DNA of 64,000 nucleotides from Caenorhabditis remanei (GCF_010183535.1 NC_071328.1:2914001-2978000), one strand, 5' to 3'; positions 44,901 through 56,161 are shown, counted from the stretch's first letter. Notes: a model not told the origin generated them from the sequence alone. Translations and numbers: made by a program.

Positions 44901-47900
44901 GATAAGTACAACGAGAAGGGACTTATGAAAATCGACGAGAAGAAAATAATGGAGGATTGGGCGGTGAGGAGACGGTTAATAGCACGACACCAGAGTTGTC
45001 CGGAATCCGGATTCCGGAATTCCGGGTTTTTTTTTGACATTCCGGTTCCGGATTTCAAAAATTTGATTCCGGTTCCGGATTCCGTATTCCGGAAAATGTA
45101 AAATGGCATTCCGTACAACTCTGCACGACACGCGTCTTACAACCGCGCTCTACCGAAACCGATGAAGCGAAATTGAGAGACGCAGAGAAAAAGAGACATT
45201 TTTCAACGGCATTTCAGTGGAGCGCAGTTGGAAGAACTGTGCCCCGAGCTAATAGAAGTTTTGCCGAGCATTTTTATTACAACCGCGCCCCACCGCAAAC
45301 GAGAGAGTATCGACGAGAGACGCAGAGTTTTTTCTTTTTTCCTCGCGCCAACACAGATTTTCACAGTTTTTGACCTATTTTCGCAGTTTTTCATAGTATT
45401 TTTTTGTAAATTATAATCAAAAATAGCGAAAATGGGTCAAAAACTGTGAAAATTTGTGTCGGCGCGGGAAAAAAAAGAAAAAACTCTGCGTCTCTCTCTC
45501 CGGTACTCTCTCGTTTACGGTGGGGCGCAGTTGTAAGAAGGCGTGGGCTGCTAATACAGACGAATTGAAAATCAGTATGCCGTGAATCAAAAATTTTGAA
45601 AATTCCGGAGGAAAAAGTCATAAGAAACTCAATTTTCGCTGGATTTCGCGATTTCAGTCAAAATTGATGCAACATCAATTTGATGCTAAAATCCGGATAG
45701 CCAAAAGTCATTTTTTCCTGCAAAAAAAACCATTTTTTTCGCAAAAAATTTTTGCAGAACTGCAGCCACCCGTGGTTCTGCGTCTTCTATCTCTCCTATC
45801 GATTCAATGTTCTCAAATTCTCCTCCCAGCGACTTCCCACTGATTTTCCACTGCCATCCGCAGGTGTTTGGGCGGAAAAAGGGGGAATTGATCTGAAGAA
45901 ATTTGTCGTTTTGGTAAAAGTTCCGACGTCGTGGCCGAATTGTACGGATTTGAAGGTTATGGAGGATCTTATTGCAGGTGAGAGCAAATGCGCTCTATCG
46001 AAATATAGAGAGTAGAGCGAAATTGCTAGATTTTAAGCTATTAGATCGGCACAGTTGTTACAACTGCGCTCCACCGAAATGCCCTTGAAAAATGTCTCTT
46101 TCTCTCTGCGTCTCTCAATTTTGCTTCATCGGTTTCGGTAGAGCGCTGTTGTAAGAAGCGTGTCGTGCTAATAAAGGTCCGCTAAGAAGCTAGTGCGCTC
46201 TATTGGACTTTCTGGGGGAGAACCAGAGAGATGGAGCGTACTTGCATTCAAAATTAGTTCCAAACACGGCAACTTTTCGTAAGAAGAAATAATCAATTGT
46301 TTAGCGCGCTCTATCGAAATCCTGGAGTTTCGATGGAGCGCATTTGCAAAATTTCCAATTTTTTTGCAGAATACGTCCCGGCTGAAGTTTCACGAGCAGA
46401 ATTGTACGCGGCTATGAGAGATTATGTATCGGAAATGGATCTGGATGAAGGCTGGAAAAGGGTTTGTGCTGAAAATGATGTCAGAATTGACAGAAAATGA
46501 CTGTTTTTGGCCTGGAAATCGTCTTGGAGCTGTGGATTTTTAAAACCATTTTTGAATTGGAAATTTTGAAATATCATTGCGTTTTTCAGCTTTTTCATTT
46601 GAGATTTAGAGGGAATAAACGCTGAAAGATTTCACAAACTTTTATGAATTCTTCTTCTTAAAGAACCATCTCGAAACATTCTAAATTGGTCTGTGGCCGA
46701 ACTTTCCAGTTGGGTTTCTAGGCCATCGACCACACTCTAGGAAGCAACATGCATTCGAAAGAAAAATGCGGAAAATTGACAAAAACCGTTAAAATTCGTG
46801 ATTTTTAGCGATTTTTCAGATGAAAAACCTCTAAAATCGATCAAAACCCACTCAAATTTCAAATTTCTCCCTCCAACTTGTCCACGAGGACTACACGACG
46901 CCTCTTATCGACAGAGTGTGAAAAAATAAAATTTGAGCGTTTTTGGGCGATTTTTTGCTGTTTTTCAGTCATTTTCAGTCAATTTGGCTGATTTTTCGAA
47001 TAAAAATGCGGAAAATTGACAAAAACCGTGTAAAAATGTGTGATTTTTAGGGATTTTCTGCAAAAAAGACTGAAAATTCAGCTGAAAAAGTATTTTTTTG
47101 AGTTTTTGAATCGATTTTTGCCATCACATTTTCAGAACTTTTCAATTTCAGAAGCTCGTCACCGTCTTCAAAAACAAGATTCAATTTCTGACGTCTCACG
47201 CGAATAAAGCGGAGAAAAAGGCAAAAGAGGAGAAGGAAAAAGAGTCGAAAACTGAAGAAACGACAGTGGAAGTGGCGAAAAGTGATGTTGAAAACGTGGA
47301 GAAAGAGGCGGAAGAAAAGGCGAAGAAGGAGGCGGAGCCTGTGGAAAAGGGGGCGGAGCCAAGTTCTGATAAAGAGGCGGAGCTTGTGGAGACGAAATCT
47401 GAAACTTTGGCACCAGAAAGCGCGTCAGAAGGCGCGCCAGAAGAGCCGAAAGTTGAAGAGAAGATTTCTGAGGAGTCGGTGGATTCAGAAGACGTCACGA
47501 CGAAATCAGAAGACGTCAAGGAGGCAGAAAAAGAGAAAAGTGAAGAATTGAAGTCACTGAACACCCTCCCACCGACCAGTTTCATTTCATTCTACACACA
47601 AGAACAATGGGATATTCTTGAACAGAAAATTCAGGTGGAGATTATGAGACAACGTGCGGAAAAGGGTTACTCGAATAAGGTATGACGCGGGTCTGTCTGT
47701 GTCAGGTATGTGCCCGGGTGGCGTTGAGCGCCTCGCATTTTCAGCCGAAATTTGAAAATGCGACGAGAAAGAGTGTGCGAAGTGGAGAGACGCAGATACA
47801 CTCTCTCTCGATATTACACACTCTCTCTCGTCGCATTTTCGCCCACTTTGAATTCTTTCAGCGCCCAAAGCGCCTCCATAGGCACATCCCTGGTCTGTGT

Positions 47901-50900
47901 GTTCGGGCTGTCCGGATGTCCGACCGGGGCAGAAAATTGAATTTTCGGGTCAAAAATGTGTAGAAAAAGTACATTTTTTAAGCAAAAATTAAGTTTTTTG
48001 GATTGATTTATTGGATTTTGAACAATTTTTAGCAAAATTTCGAGAATCCATAAGAAAATTCAGCGCCAGGACGTTTCGAAACTAGATATTTGGAAACCGG
48101 TCCGTTTTGAAACCAGCCATTTCGAAAATCCGTCCGAATTGGTCCAAAACAACCCATTTTTCGGTCAAAATGAGTTTGTCTGTGTGTCCGGGATGTCCGG
48201 ATGTCCGCCGGTAGCAGAAAACTGAATTTTCGGGTCAAAAATCTGTAGAAAAAGTACATTTTTAAGCAGAAATTGAGTTTTTTGGATTGAAATTTCATAA
48301 ATTTGGCTCCGTTTCAAACCTGACACAGTGATTTATTCACGTTTAGTTTCGAAAAGATCCGAAAATTTCACCATTTTATTGGATTTTGAACAATTTTAAG
48401 CAAAATTTCGAGAATCCATAAGAAAATTCAGCTCCAGCACGGTTTCGAAACTAGACATTTGGAAACCGGTCCGTTTCGAAACCAGGCGTTTCGAAAATCC
48501 GTCCGAATTGCTCCAAAATAACCCATTTTTCGGTCAAAATGAGTCTGTCTGTGTGTTCGGGGTGTCCGGATGTCCGCCGGGACAGAAAACGGGATTTTCG
48601 GGTCAAAAATGTGTAGAAAAAGTAAATTTTTAAGCAAAAATTGAGTTTTTTGGATTGAAATTTCATAAATATGGCTCCGTTTCAAGCCTGACACAGTGAT
48701 TTATTCACGTTTAGTTTCGAAAAGATCCGAAAATTTCACCATTTTATTGGATTTTGACCAAATTTTTTAGCAAAATTTCGAGAATCCATGAGAAAATTCA
48801 GCGCCAAGACGGTTTCGAAACTAGACATTTGGAAACCGGTCCGTTTTGAAACTAGACATTTGGAAAATCCGTCCGAATTGGTCCAAAATAACTCTTTTTC
48901 GGTCAAAATGAGTCTGTCTGTGTGTTCGGGATGTCCGGATGTCCGCCGGGACAGAAAATTGAATTTTCGGGACAAAAATCTGTAGAAAAACCTATTTTTC
49001 AAATCTAAATGGACGAAAATTCGTCATTATATGATTTTTTCGAGTATATCTGTCTGTGTGTCTGTAATGTCCGGATGTCTGAAATTAAAAAATGTTGACA
49101 AGAAGTTTTGGAGGTACTTTTGAGGTAAAAATACGGTTTTTGCGAAAAAAAAATCTGCTAAATTCCAGAAAAAAGGGTGAAATTCTAGGGGCCGCGGACG
49201 TTTTGAAACCAGACACTTGGCAATCTTGACATTTCAATACTAATGGATCTACCCACGAAGAAAACTTGCCTACCCACGAACGCAAAATAATGCATTTTTA
49301 TGGCACAAAAATGCAAAAAATGCATTAAATTGCATTCGTGAATAGAATTAAATTGCATTAAATGGTACAAGTTTTCTTCGTGGGTAGATCCATAAATAGT
49401 GAAAATAAAGAAAAAAAACACGAAAATTTGTTTTAAAAAAGTGAGGAAACGAGGAATTGAGCAGAAATCTTATCATTAGAGCGAAGTTTCCGACTTATTA
49501 ATTATTTTTAGCTTTTCAGTATTGACGACTTCCTTCGATATCGATCAACGTCTCGTGTTCAATCAAAAATCATGTGTCTATATTAATGAGATTTCAATTA
49601 ATTGTTGTTCTGTGTTTTTGCTAATGAAAATTTTTTGTCGATTTTCCCAATTTTTTGAATATTTTTGTGTGGTTTCTGACCATTTTTATCTCCTTTTTTG
49701 CTATTTGTCAATATTCATAGTTGTCAAGGCCCGGCTTCAGAAAGTGACCCTTTTTTTCCGATTTTTTTTTTCGAAATTTTTCAATTTTTCATCGAAAATG
49801 TGACCATTTTTGACTATTTTTAGAGTTTCTTCTAATTCTGAATGATAGTCGAAAATTTGACTTTTTTTCGCGAAAAATTCAAAATTTTGAAATTTTGACA
49901 TTCGCGCCAATTTGCCCGGGCCTTGACAACTATGTAAATATTAGCTCGGCACACAGTTAATTTTTTACTCAAAATCTGCTGAAAATCTGGTAAATTTGAC
50001 GATTTTACGAGGTTTTGACTGCAATTCTTATGAAAACTAATCATTTTTTCGAAAATTTAGGCAAAAATTATTTATATTTTGGAAAATATTTTAATTTATA
50101 CAAAATTTGCTTTTAAAAAAGTTTCTGAAAACACAATTTTCGGCGAAATTTTTTCTTTTTTTGAGAAAACCATTTAAAACCAGAGATTTTCAAAAAATTC
50201 GACTTCTCTTCGAAATGTAAAAGAGCATCACAGTTCTTACAACTGCGCTCCACTGAAATGACCTTGAAAAATGTCTCTTTTTCTCTGTGTCTCTCAATTT
50301 CGCACACGCGGCTTTCTCGCGGTTTCGGTTGAGCGCCGGTTGTAAGAAGCGTGTCGTGCTAATAGCTAATTCTCTCAATTCAGATCATCTGAATTTCAGA
50401 TGGTCGGCGTCACTGAAAATGATTCGACGAAGATCAACGAGTCGCCGAAACCGCACTACAAACTACACAATTCGATGACTCTAAATGATTATATTCAGGA
50501 ATACAAAAAAACTGGACAACCGCGTACTAGTTATCCAGAAGGAATTTGGCATCAATTACCACTGGAAATGAAACGTCAGATAAGAAGTCATCGACGTACG
50601 TAACTCTCGCGCTCTATTGAGAAATTTTGGGGTGTAGTCCGGGTGGACAAGAATGGAGGCGGAGATTTGAAAATGGAATGGGTTTTGATTGATTTTGATC
50701 GTTTTTAGAGTTTTTTTTAACAGAATCACAAATTTCTACGGTTTTTATCAATTTTCGCTTTTTTTTACACGAAAAATCAGCCGAATCGACTGAAAATGAC
50801 TGAAAACTCACAAAAAATCTACCAAAAACGCTAAATTTTGGCTATTTTCACACTCTGTCGATAAGAGGCGTCGTGTAGTTCTCGTGGACAAGACGGAGGG

Positions 50901-53900
50901 AGATTTTTGAAATTTGAGTGGTTTTTGAGCGTTTTAGAGGTTTTCCATCTGAAAAATAGACGATTTTTTTTTACCTTTTTTAATCAAAAATTCAGTCCAA
51001 TGTTCAAAGTAATACTGAAAACCCCAATTTTCCCCTTCGAATCGATCAAAAATCACGAAAAAGCAATTTTTCATCGATTCGGATGGAAAATTTGGGATTT
51101 TCAATATTACTGTGAAAAAAATAAAGTTTGGCCAAGGATTTTCAAAAAAAAATTTTCGCGCCCAAAACACTTTAGTTCACAAATGCACTAAAGTGTTTTG
51201 GGCGCGAAAATTTTTTTTGAAAATCCTTGGCCAAACTTTATTTTTTTCACAGTAGTTTTTAAATTTTGACTGAATTTTTCATTAAAAAAGGTCAAAAATC
51301 GAGAAAATCGGCATTTTCAGATGGGAAAACCTCCAAAACATTCAAAATCCACTCAAAAATTTAAAAATCTCCCTCCGTCTTGTCCACGAGGACTACACGA
51401 CGCCTCTTATCGACAGAGTGTGAAAATAGCCAAAATTGAGCGTTTTCGGTAGATTTTTTGCTGATTTTCAGTCTATTTGAGCTGATTTTTTTTTTGAAAA
51501 TCCGGAAAATTGACAAAAACTTCAAAAAATTGTGATTTTTAGCGATTTTTGAGTTAAAAATCTATAAAAACGATCAAAATCAACCAAAAACCACTCAAAA
51601 ACTCAAAAATCTCCGTCCAGCTTGTCCACGAGGATGACACCACGCGATGCTCACTGGAGCGCACTTTCTCTCTCTCTCTCGCTCGCTCGCTCGCTCTTCA
51701 ACACATTTTCTCTAGTCCTGTTAGCATTAGAGCGCAGTGTGCTCCACCAGGACTTTGAAACAAGTGAAAACCGGTGAAAATATTCACCGGTTTTCACCGA
51801 AAATCACCGGTGTTTCACCGGGGAAAAAACCGGGGAATACCCGGTTTTCACCGGGGTTTTTGATGATACATACATAACAACTTGAAAGAACATAACAGCA
51901 ACCGGACATTTCGAAACCGGAATTATTTTGTTCCGAAGTGTCATCCGGTTGCGAAATGTCGGGTTTCGAAATGTCCGGTTGCGAAATGTCCGGTTTCGAA
52001 ATGTCCGGTTTCGAAATGTCCGGTTTCGAAATGTCCGGTTGCTGTTATGTTCTTTCTTCACCGGTGGAGCACACTGTTAGAGCGCACTTAATGACTCAAG
52101 AATACAATTTTCCAGAAAACAACAATCAACAATATCAGAGCAAACGTCCATCTGGCGGACGTGAAGAGCCGGCGAAACAATGGAAACCGCCGTCGCAACA
52201 GCAGCAGAAAAACGGAGAGAGATTCAGAAAGAATTCTGAAAAAACGACGGATCGTCTCGTCGAGCCATACGGACACGATCCGAATGAGAAGTTGTCAGAT
52301 GACGCGTTCACTGAAAGCTATTCGGCACAATACTGGAGAATTCTTCCTCAAAAAGTCAAAGTCGAGATTAACAGACAACGAGCTATCAAAGAATGTATGC
52401 AAATTTCAGACAAAGTTCTGTATTTTAAACTAATTTTGAATACAAGTGCGCTCCACCTCAATCTTGAAAGTTCAATAGAGCGCACTTGCTTCTTATTATC
52501 ACGGCAAACTTCTCACAACTGTGCTCTACCGAAACCGCGAAAAAATTGTGTGCGAAATTGAGAGACGCAGAGGAAAAGAGATATTTCTCAAGGAGATTTC
52601 GGTGGAGCGCGGTTGAAATAACTGTGCCCCGAGCGAATAGATGAGCCTTCAAACCGTTTTTGGGGGCTGAAATCGGCGTTTTTGACTAAAAAAAAATCGA
52701 AAAATTATGCTATTTTCATAAAAAAGGGCAAAATTTCAGCGGAAAGAGAATATTTTGACTACACGACGCCTCTTATCGACTGAATTTTTGATTAAAAATG
52801 GTCAAAAATCAATAAAATCTGCTATTTTTCAGTTAAAAAATCTCTAAAATCGATCTAAAGTCACTCAAATTTCAAATTTCTCCCTCCAACTTGTCCACGA
52901 GAACTACACGACGCCTCTTATCGACAGAGTGTGAAAATAGAGAATTTGAGTGTTTTTGGAAGATTTTTTGCTGGTTTTCAGTCATTTTGGCTGATTTTTC
53001 GAAAGAAAAATGCGCAAAACACTTTCTCTACGAGACCCTGCGAATTCCGAGGAAAAAATTGATGGGGAGGAGTCTATTTTGCAACATCGCCGCACAGTTT
53101 TTTGTTCCCGAATTAATTTTTTTTCCCATTTTTCACGGAAAATTTTTTTCTCGGAATTTGCAGGTGTCTCTTCTCTACAATCCTCTCAAAGTATTAGCTC
53201 GGCACTGTTCTTACAACCGTGCTCCACCGAAATTCCCTTGAAAAATGTCTCTTTTTCTCTGAGTCTCTCAATTTCGCAGACTATTTTCTCGCGGTTTCGG
53301 TAGAGCGCGGTTGCAGTGTGTGGTTTCGAGACCGCTTCGAGAAATTTCCCGAAAAAATATCGAGAAATTTTCCGATAAATTTTATCGATACTTTCCCGAT
53401 ACTTTCTCGAGAAATTTATCGAGACGTTTCTCGAGAAAGTATCGAGACTTTTTTGATCACAAAAGTATCGATACTTTCTCGAAACTTTTCTCGAAAATTG
53501 ATGGTATCGAGACCCGGAGTTTCGATAATTTCCCGATAAATCAAACAGTCTGCAGTTTGTTTTGAAACTAGATGTTTAGAAACCGGCCATTTCGCAACTG
53601 GACATTTCGAAACCGGAAGTTTTGAAACCGGTCATTTCGAAACCGGTCATTTCGCAACTGGGCATTTTGAAACCGGCCGTTTCTCAACCGTTCTAAAACG
53701 CCCGGTTGCGAAATGGCCGGTTTCGAAACATTCGGTTGCGAAATGACCGGTTTTGAAACGTCCGGTTTCAAAACACACTGAAGAAAAATAACACTGTTGA
53801 CAAAGTACAACTTCCCGGGAAAAGTATCGAGACGTCTCGAAAGTATCGAGAAGGTATCGAGAAATCATTCAAAATTTCTCGAGAAAGTATCGATACTTTC

Positions 53901-54313
53901 GAGAAATATCGAGAAAGTTTCGAGAAATTTTTCCCGGGAAATTTCTCGATAATTTCTCGAAATGGGCTAGTATCGATAAAGTCATATCTTACACACTGCG
54001 CGGTTGTAAGAAGTGTGTCGTGCAAATTTTTTGAATTTTTTTTGCGAAAAAGACAAATCTTCGACTATCATTCAGAATTTGAAGAAATTCTGAAAACTAG
54101 TCAAAAATGGTCACATTTTCGATGAAAAATTGAAAAAATTTCGAAAAAAGATTGGAAAAAGGGCCATTTTTTGAAGCCGGGCCTTGATAACTATGCTAAT
54201 AATGATGCCCTTCATTTTCAGATCGCGCCAAACTCGCTGCTCAATCCGCCGCTGCCACCACTGCCACCACCAACAACTTCCCACAACCAACTGGACAATC
54301 TTCTCAAAAATAA
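34800..54313 (+). CDS. Unrecognised helical protein, 17 exons, upstream of drh-3
   Basis: Exons by GT-AG and phase: 34800-34841, 34897-34991, 35046 to about 35398, 36933-37175, 38546-38914, 39626-39723, 40777-41050, 42002-42151, 43095-43185, 44079-44318, 44881-44963, 45758-45977, 46370-46461, 47152-47679, 50400-50595, 52116-52394, 54222-54313. Phases agree throughout except in exon 3, where the frame must move by one base between 35105 and 35190. The protein is about 1,150 aa: a lysine-rich charged N-terminus, a long mostly helical middle (from AIFVKRYHRKFAAVLRLIDP), an acidic KE-rich linker in exon 14, and a C-terminus with two related short motifs (WDILEQKIQVEIMRQRA and WRILPQKVKVEINRQRA). 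The helical stretches suggest HEAT- or MIF4G-like repeats, but I could not assign a family. Position suggests it matches the gene next to drh-3 in C. elegans. Exon 3's 3' end is least certain. Confidence 0.8.
37396..37850. repeat. GTAGTCCTCGTGGACAAG palindromic element in intron 4
   Basis: AGAGGCGTCGTGTAGTCCTC at the left is mirrored by GAGGACTACACGACGCCTCT at the right. The middle is a second palindrome built on CCTTCCGAATCGAT/ATCGATTCGGAAG. This is one of the most complete copies of a family that fills introns of this gene: near-complete pairs at about 40065-40525, 42385-42850 and 50835-51440, and single ends at about 37905, 42180, 43000, 43500, 43740, 44440, 44680, 46870, 50630, 51600, 52750 and 52890. 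Confidence 0.75.
37984..38133 (-). pseudogene. Inverted copy of exon 8, in intron 4
   Basis: On the minus strand this stretch repeats the complete 150-bp exon 8 (42002-42151) with its TTTTTCAG acceptor and GTGAGTTTGG donor. The encoded 50 residues (FIFNAKRLIAALKTLYLVFS...) are identical; I count three base differences, all at third codon positions. It is part of a larger inverted duplication (about 37890-38412 against 41698-42240) that also carries a MITE on the exon's 5' side. It cannot be spliced into the sense mRNA. Confidence 0.88.
38210..38415. mobile_element. GCGCTCCACCG-type MITE, intron 4
   Basis: ATTACAACTGCGCTCCACCG and TAGAGCGCAGTTGTAAT ends, GAGAGACGCAGAG and its complement inside. 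Part of the inverted duplication; its partner is at 41685-41930. Confidence 0.7.
39859..40039. mobile_element. CACGTTGAGTCCCAGGCTA inverted-repeat element, intron 6
   Basis: CACGTTGAGTCCCAGGCTA at the left and its exact complement TAGCCTGGGACTCAACGTG at the right enclose 140 bp. AAACCC occurs on both flanks, a possible target duplication. It lies between exon 6 and a GTAGTCC palindrome. Confidence 0.7.
41685..41930. mobile_element. GCGCTCCACCG-type MITE, intron 7
   Basis: Mirror partner of 38210-38415, with a longer TCTCTCTC run in the right half. Confidence 0.7.
44977..45253. mobile_element. GCGCTCCACCG-type MITE interrupted by a hAT-type MITE, intron 11
   Basis: TAATAGCACGACAC and GCTAATAG mark the ends of an element whose left end was split by the insertion 44991-45123. 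Inside are CTTACAACCGCGCTCTACCG, GAGAGACGCAGAG and GGAGCGCAGTTGGAAG. Confidence 0.7.
44991..45123. mobile_element. hAT-type MITE with CCGGATT repeats, intron 11
   Basis: Ends CAGAGTTGTCCGGAA and TTCCGTACAACTCTG; perfect 8-bp flanks CACGACAC (44983-44990, 45124-45131). The 133-bp element consists mostly of TCCGGATTCCGG-type units. It starts only 28 bases after the exon 11 splice donor. Confidence 0.88.
45262..45557. mobile_element. GCGCTCCACCG-type MITE, intron 11
   Basis: TTATTACAACCGCGCCCCACCG and CGGTGGGGCGCAGTTGTAAG ends around GAGAGACGCAGAG and its complement. Directly follows the previous copy. Confidence 0.7.
46042..46176. mobile_element. GCGCTCCACCG-type MITE, intron 12
   Basis: GATCGGCACAGTTGTTACAAC at the left; GTTGTAAGAAGCGTGTCGTGC and TAATA at the right. 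Confidence 0.7.
47703..47892. mobile_element. hAT-type MITE, GTGCCCGGGTGGCG family, copy 1
   Basis: CAGGTATGTGCCCGGGTGG at the left and GGCACATCCCTG at the right, with perfect 8-bp flanks GTCTGTGT (47695-47702, 47893-47900). The interior holds an AAAATGCGACGAGA inverted block and ACGCAGA. The element begins 24 bases after the exon 14 splice donor. A near-identical copy is at 63617-63804. Confidence 0.9.
47893..49080. repeat. GTCTGTCTGTGTG tandem repeat, intron 14
   Basis: About four copies of a roughly 365-bp unit containing ATGAGTCTGTCTGTGTG, then GTCCGGATGTCCGCCGGGACA and later CGGTCCGTTTCGAAACCAG. The same unit fills drh-3 intron 2 in the opposite orientation. Confidence 0.75.
49716..49934. 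mobile_element. hAT-type MITE, CATAGTTGTCAAGGCCCGG family
   Basis: Ends CATAGTTGTCAAGGCCCGG and CCGGGCCTTGACAACTATG. Flanks TCAATATT and TAAATATT match at 7 of 8 bases. A partial inverted relative lies at about 54030-54196, just before exon 17. Confidence 0.7.
50222..50365. mobile_element. GCGCTCCACCG-type MITE, intron 14
   Basis: ATCACAGTTCTTACAACTGCG at the left, GGTTGTAAGAAGCGTGTCGTG and CTAATAG at the right. It ends about 35 bases before exon 15. Confidence 0.7.
51110..51252. mobile_element. 143-bp Tc1/mariner-type palindrome, intron 15
   Basis: An almost perfect hairpin from CTGTGAAAAAAATAAAG to its complement, centred near 51181, flanked by TA on both sides. It sits inside a GTAGTCC palindrome (50835-51440) and disrupts its middle. 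Confidence 0.8.
51735..52076. mobile_element. hAT-type MITE with CACCGG and TCCGGTTTCGAAATG arrays, intron 15
   Basis: CAGTGTGCTCCACCAGG and CCGGTGGAGCACACTG ends; perfect 8-bp flanks TTAGAGCG (51727-51734, 52077-52084). The left part repeats TTCACCGG units; the right part is a palindrome (GAAAGAACATAACAGCAACC mirrored) filled with a 15-bp TCCGGTTTCGAAATG array. It ends 39 bases before exon 16. Confidence 0.85.
52494..52641. mobile_element. GCGCTCCACCG-type MITE, intron 16
   Basis: CACGGCAAACTTCTCACAAC at the left and GGTTGAAATAACTGTGCCCCG at the right, GAGAGACGCAGAG inside. Confidence 0.65.
53193..54030. mobile_element. GCGCTCCACCG-type MITE split by a hAT-type element, intron 16
   Basis: The left part 53193-53313 ends ...GAGCGCGGTTG and the right part resumes at 53999 with CGCGGTTGTAAGAAG. 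Rejoined, they form one ordinary family member. Confidence 0.8.
53314..53998. mobile_element. 685-bp hAT-type element with TCGAGAAA and ACCGG arrays
   Basis: Ends CAGTGTGT and ACACACTG with a perfect 8-bp target duplication CGCGGTTG (53306-53313, 53999-54006). Outer parts are arrays of TCGAGAAA/TATCGA units; the centre (about 53553-53780) is an inverted set of AAACCGG and CATTTCG units bracketed by GTTTTGAAAC-type ends, possibly a third nested insertion. Confidence 0.85.
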
Positions 54314-55010
54314 TAGTCTCTCTACCCCTACAGTACCCCTACAGTACCCCTACAGTACCCCTACAGTACCCCCCAAATCCGAAATGTTCATATTCTATGC
54401 AAATGATGTTACTGTCTTCCAATACAATTTCACTTGATTCCTCATTGATTCTTTGTGTATTTTACGGTTTTTTATTGGCACAAAGAAAATGTTTTATTCG
54501 AAAAGTTTTGGTGGATTTTTTTGTTGGTTTTGAGCCAATTTGCTATATATTTGAAATTTTGGGTTTTTTAACCTGCAAAATTGGGTGAAAAAGCTATGAA
54601 ACTAGGTTATTGATTGATTTTTCAGATTTTTCAAGTTTTAAACCGAACTCGAATTTAATTTTCCACCGGAAATCGGCATTTTTGAGAATTTTCAGATTGA
54701 TCCAAATATGGTTAAAGGATTTTTAGCCGAAAAATTGGGGTTTTTATAGATTTTTCAGATTTTAAACCAAGTTTTCCATTAGAAGTTATGATTTTCAGAA
54801 AGTTTTCCGCTTTTTTACCGATTTATAAGCATTCTGAGATCGAATTTGAAAGTTAAAACTTCAAATGTTTGTTTAACAAAAATGTTTCATGTCTAACATC
54901 TATCAGCAACCTTCTTTGTTCCCTACGTCTTCCATTGTTCTGTCGGATAGGCTCCGCCCCCTTGTTCCATCCAGATGCAAGACCTCTGGTCATTTTGTTG
55001 GTTTTTACAC

Positions 55011-55575
55011 CAGAGTTGAGCGGAATGCGGTTTTTGAAATGGCGGAAGGCGGAAAGCGGAATGAACATTTTTTGGGCGGAAAGCGGAAGGCGGAAGGCGG
55101 AATTTAAAAAATATCGGCGGAAAGCGGAGAGCGGAAGGCGGAAGCGAAAATTTTTTGGCGGAAGGCGGAAGGCGGAAAGCGGAATGGAAAAAAAATGCCA
55201 AAAGGCGGAAGGCGGAACACAATGTCGCTTTCAAAAATACGATTTTGGCATTATTTTGTAGTAAAAAACACTAAAATGGTTAAATTTGAGTTAAATTTTG
55301 TTTTTTTGATAAAAACTGATAGCTTTGCTGCAAAAAACCACAAAAATATCAGTAAATTGGAATAGGTGATCAAATTTTTCAAGCTGAGGAAAAAATCTTT
55401 GAACAGCGGAAGGCGGAAGGCGGAAAGCGGAAATAGGAAAATGTTTGGCGGAAAGCGGAAAGCGGAAGGCGGAACAAAACATTTTTCGGCGGAGAGCGGA
55501 AAGCGGAAGGCGGAAAGAAAAAAGTGGCGGAAAGCGGAAGGCGGAAGGCGGAAGGCGGAATTCCGCTCAACTCTG
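55011..55575. mobile_element. hAT-type MITE with GGCGGAA heptamer arrays, large copy
   Basis: CAGAGTTGAGCGGAA and TTCCGCTCAACTCTG ends; perfect 8-bp flanks TTTTACAC (55003-55010, 55576-55583). Two arrays of GGCGGAA/AGCGGAA heptamers surround a unique middle (about 55220-55400). Confidence 0.9.
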
Positions 55576-55892
55576 TTTTACACATTTCCAATATCCGAAT
55601 TTGCAGAAAAAAGTTGGAATTTTCATTTAAAAATTGTGAAAACGAGACGATTTTACTAGAAAATCTCATAACCTTTGTGAAAATCAACATTAAATAGCAA
55701 TATTCACCCATTCAATACATAAAATCCTAGTTTCAGACATTATTTCAGGTGAAAATGGCAATTTTTCATTTCGATTCCGTAAATATCTATAAATTTTTCT
55801 CATTTCTCAACATTATCAAACGAACGATAGCTTAAAACGTGTTCCAGAAGTTTTAACACATTTGCAATAGACGGATTTTCAATTTTGCTCTT

Positions 55893-56161
55893 CATTAGCA
55901 ACCCACCTCCTCTTACAACCGCGCTCCACCGCAAACGAGAGAGTATCTGCAAGAGATACGCAGAGTTTTTTCTTTTTTTCTCGCGCCAACACAAATTTTT
56001 CACAGTTTTTGACTCATTTTCGCTGTTTTTCAAAATCATTTACGAAAAAACTTTTAAAAAATAGCGAAAATGGGTCAAAAACTGTAAAAATCTGCGTCTC
56101 TTTTGACGATACTCTCTCGTTTGCGGTGGGGCGCGGTTGTAAAAGGGGAGGACTGCTAATA
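55893..56161. mobile_element. GCGCTCCACCG-type MITE upstream of drh-3
   Basis: TTACAACCGCGCTCCACCGC and GCGGTGGGGCGCGGTTGTAA ends, with GCAAACGAGAGAGTAT and its complement subterminally. Confidence 0.7.

Noticed and set aside
47196..47585. Serine-rich minus-strand frame opposite exon 14
   Set aside because: It is the antisense shadow of the lysine/glutamate-rich exon 14.
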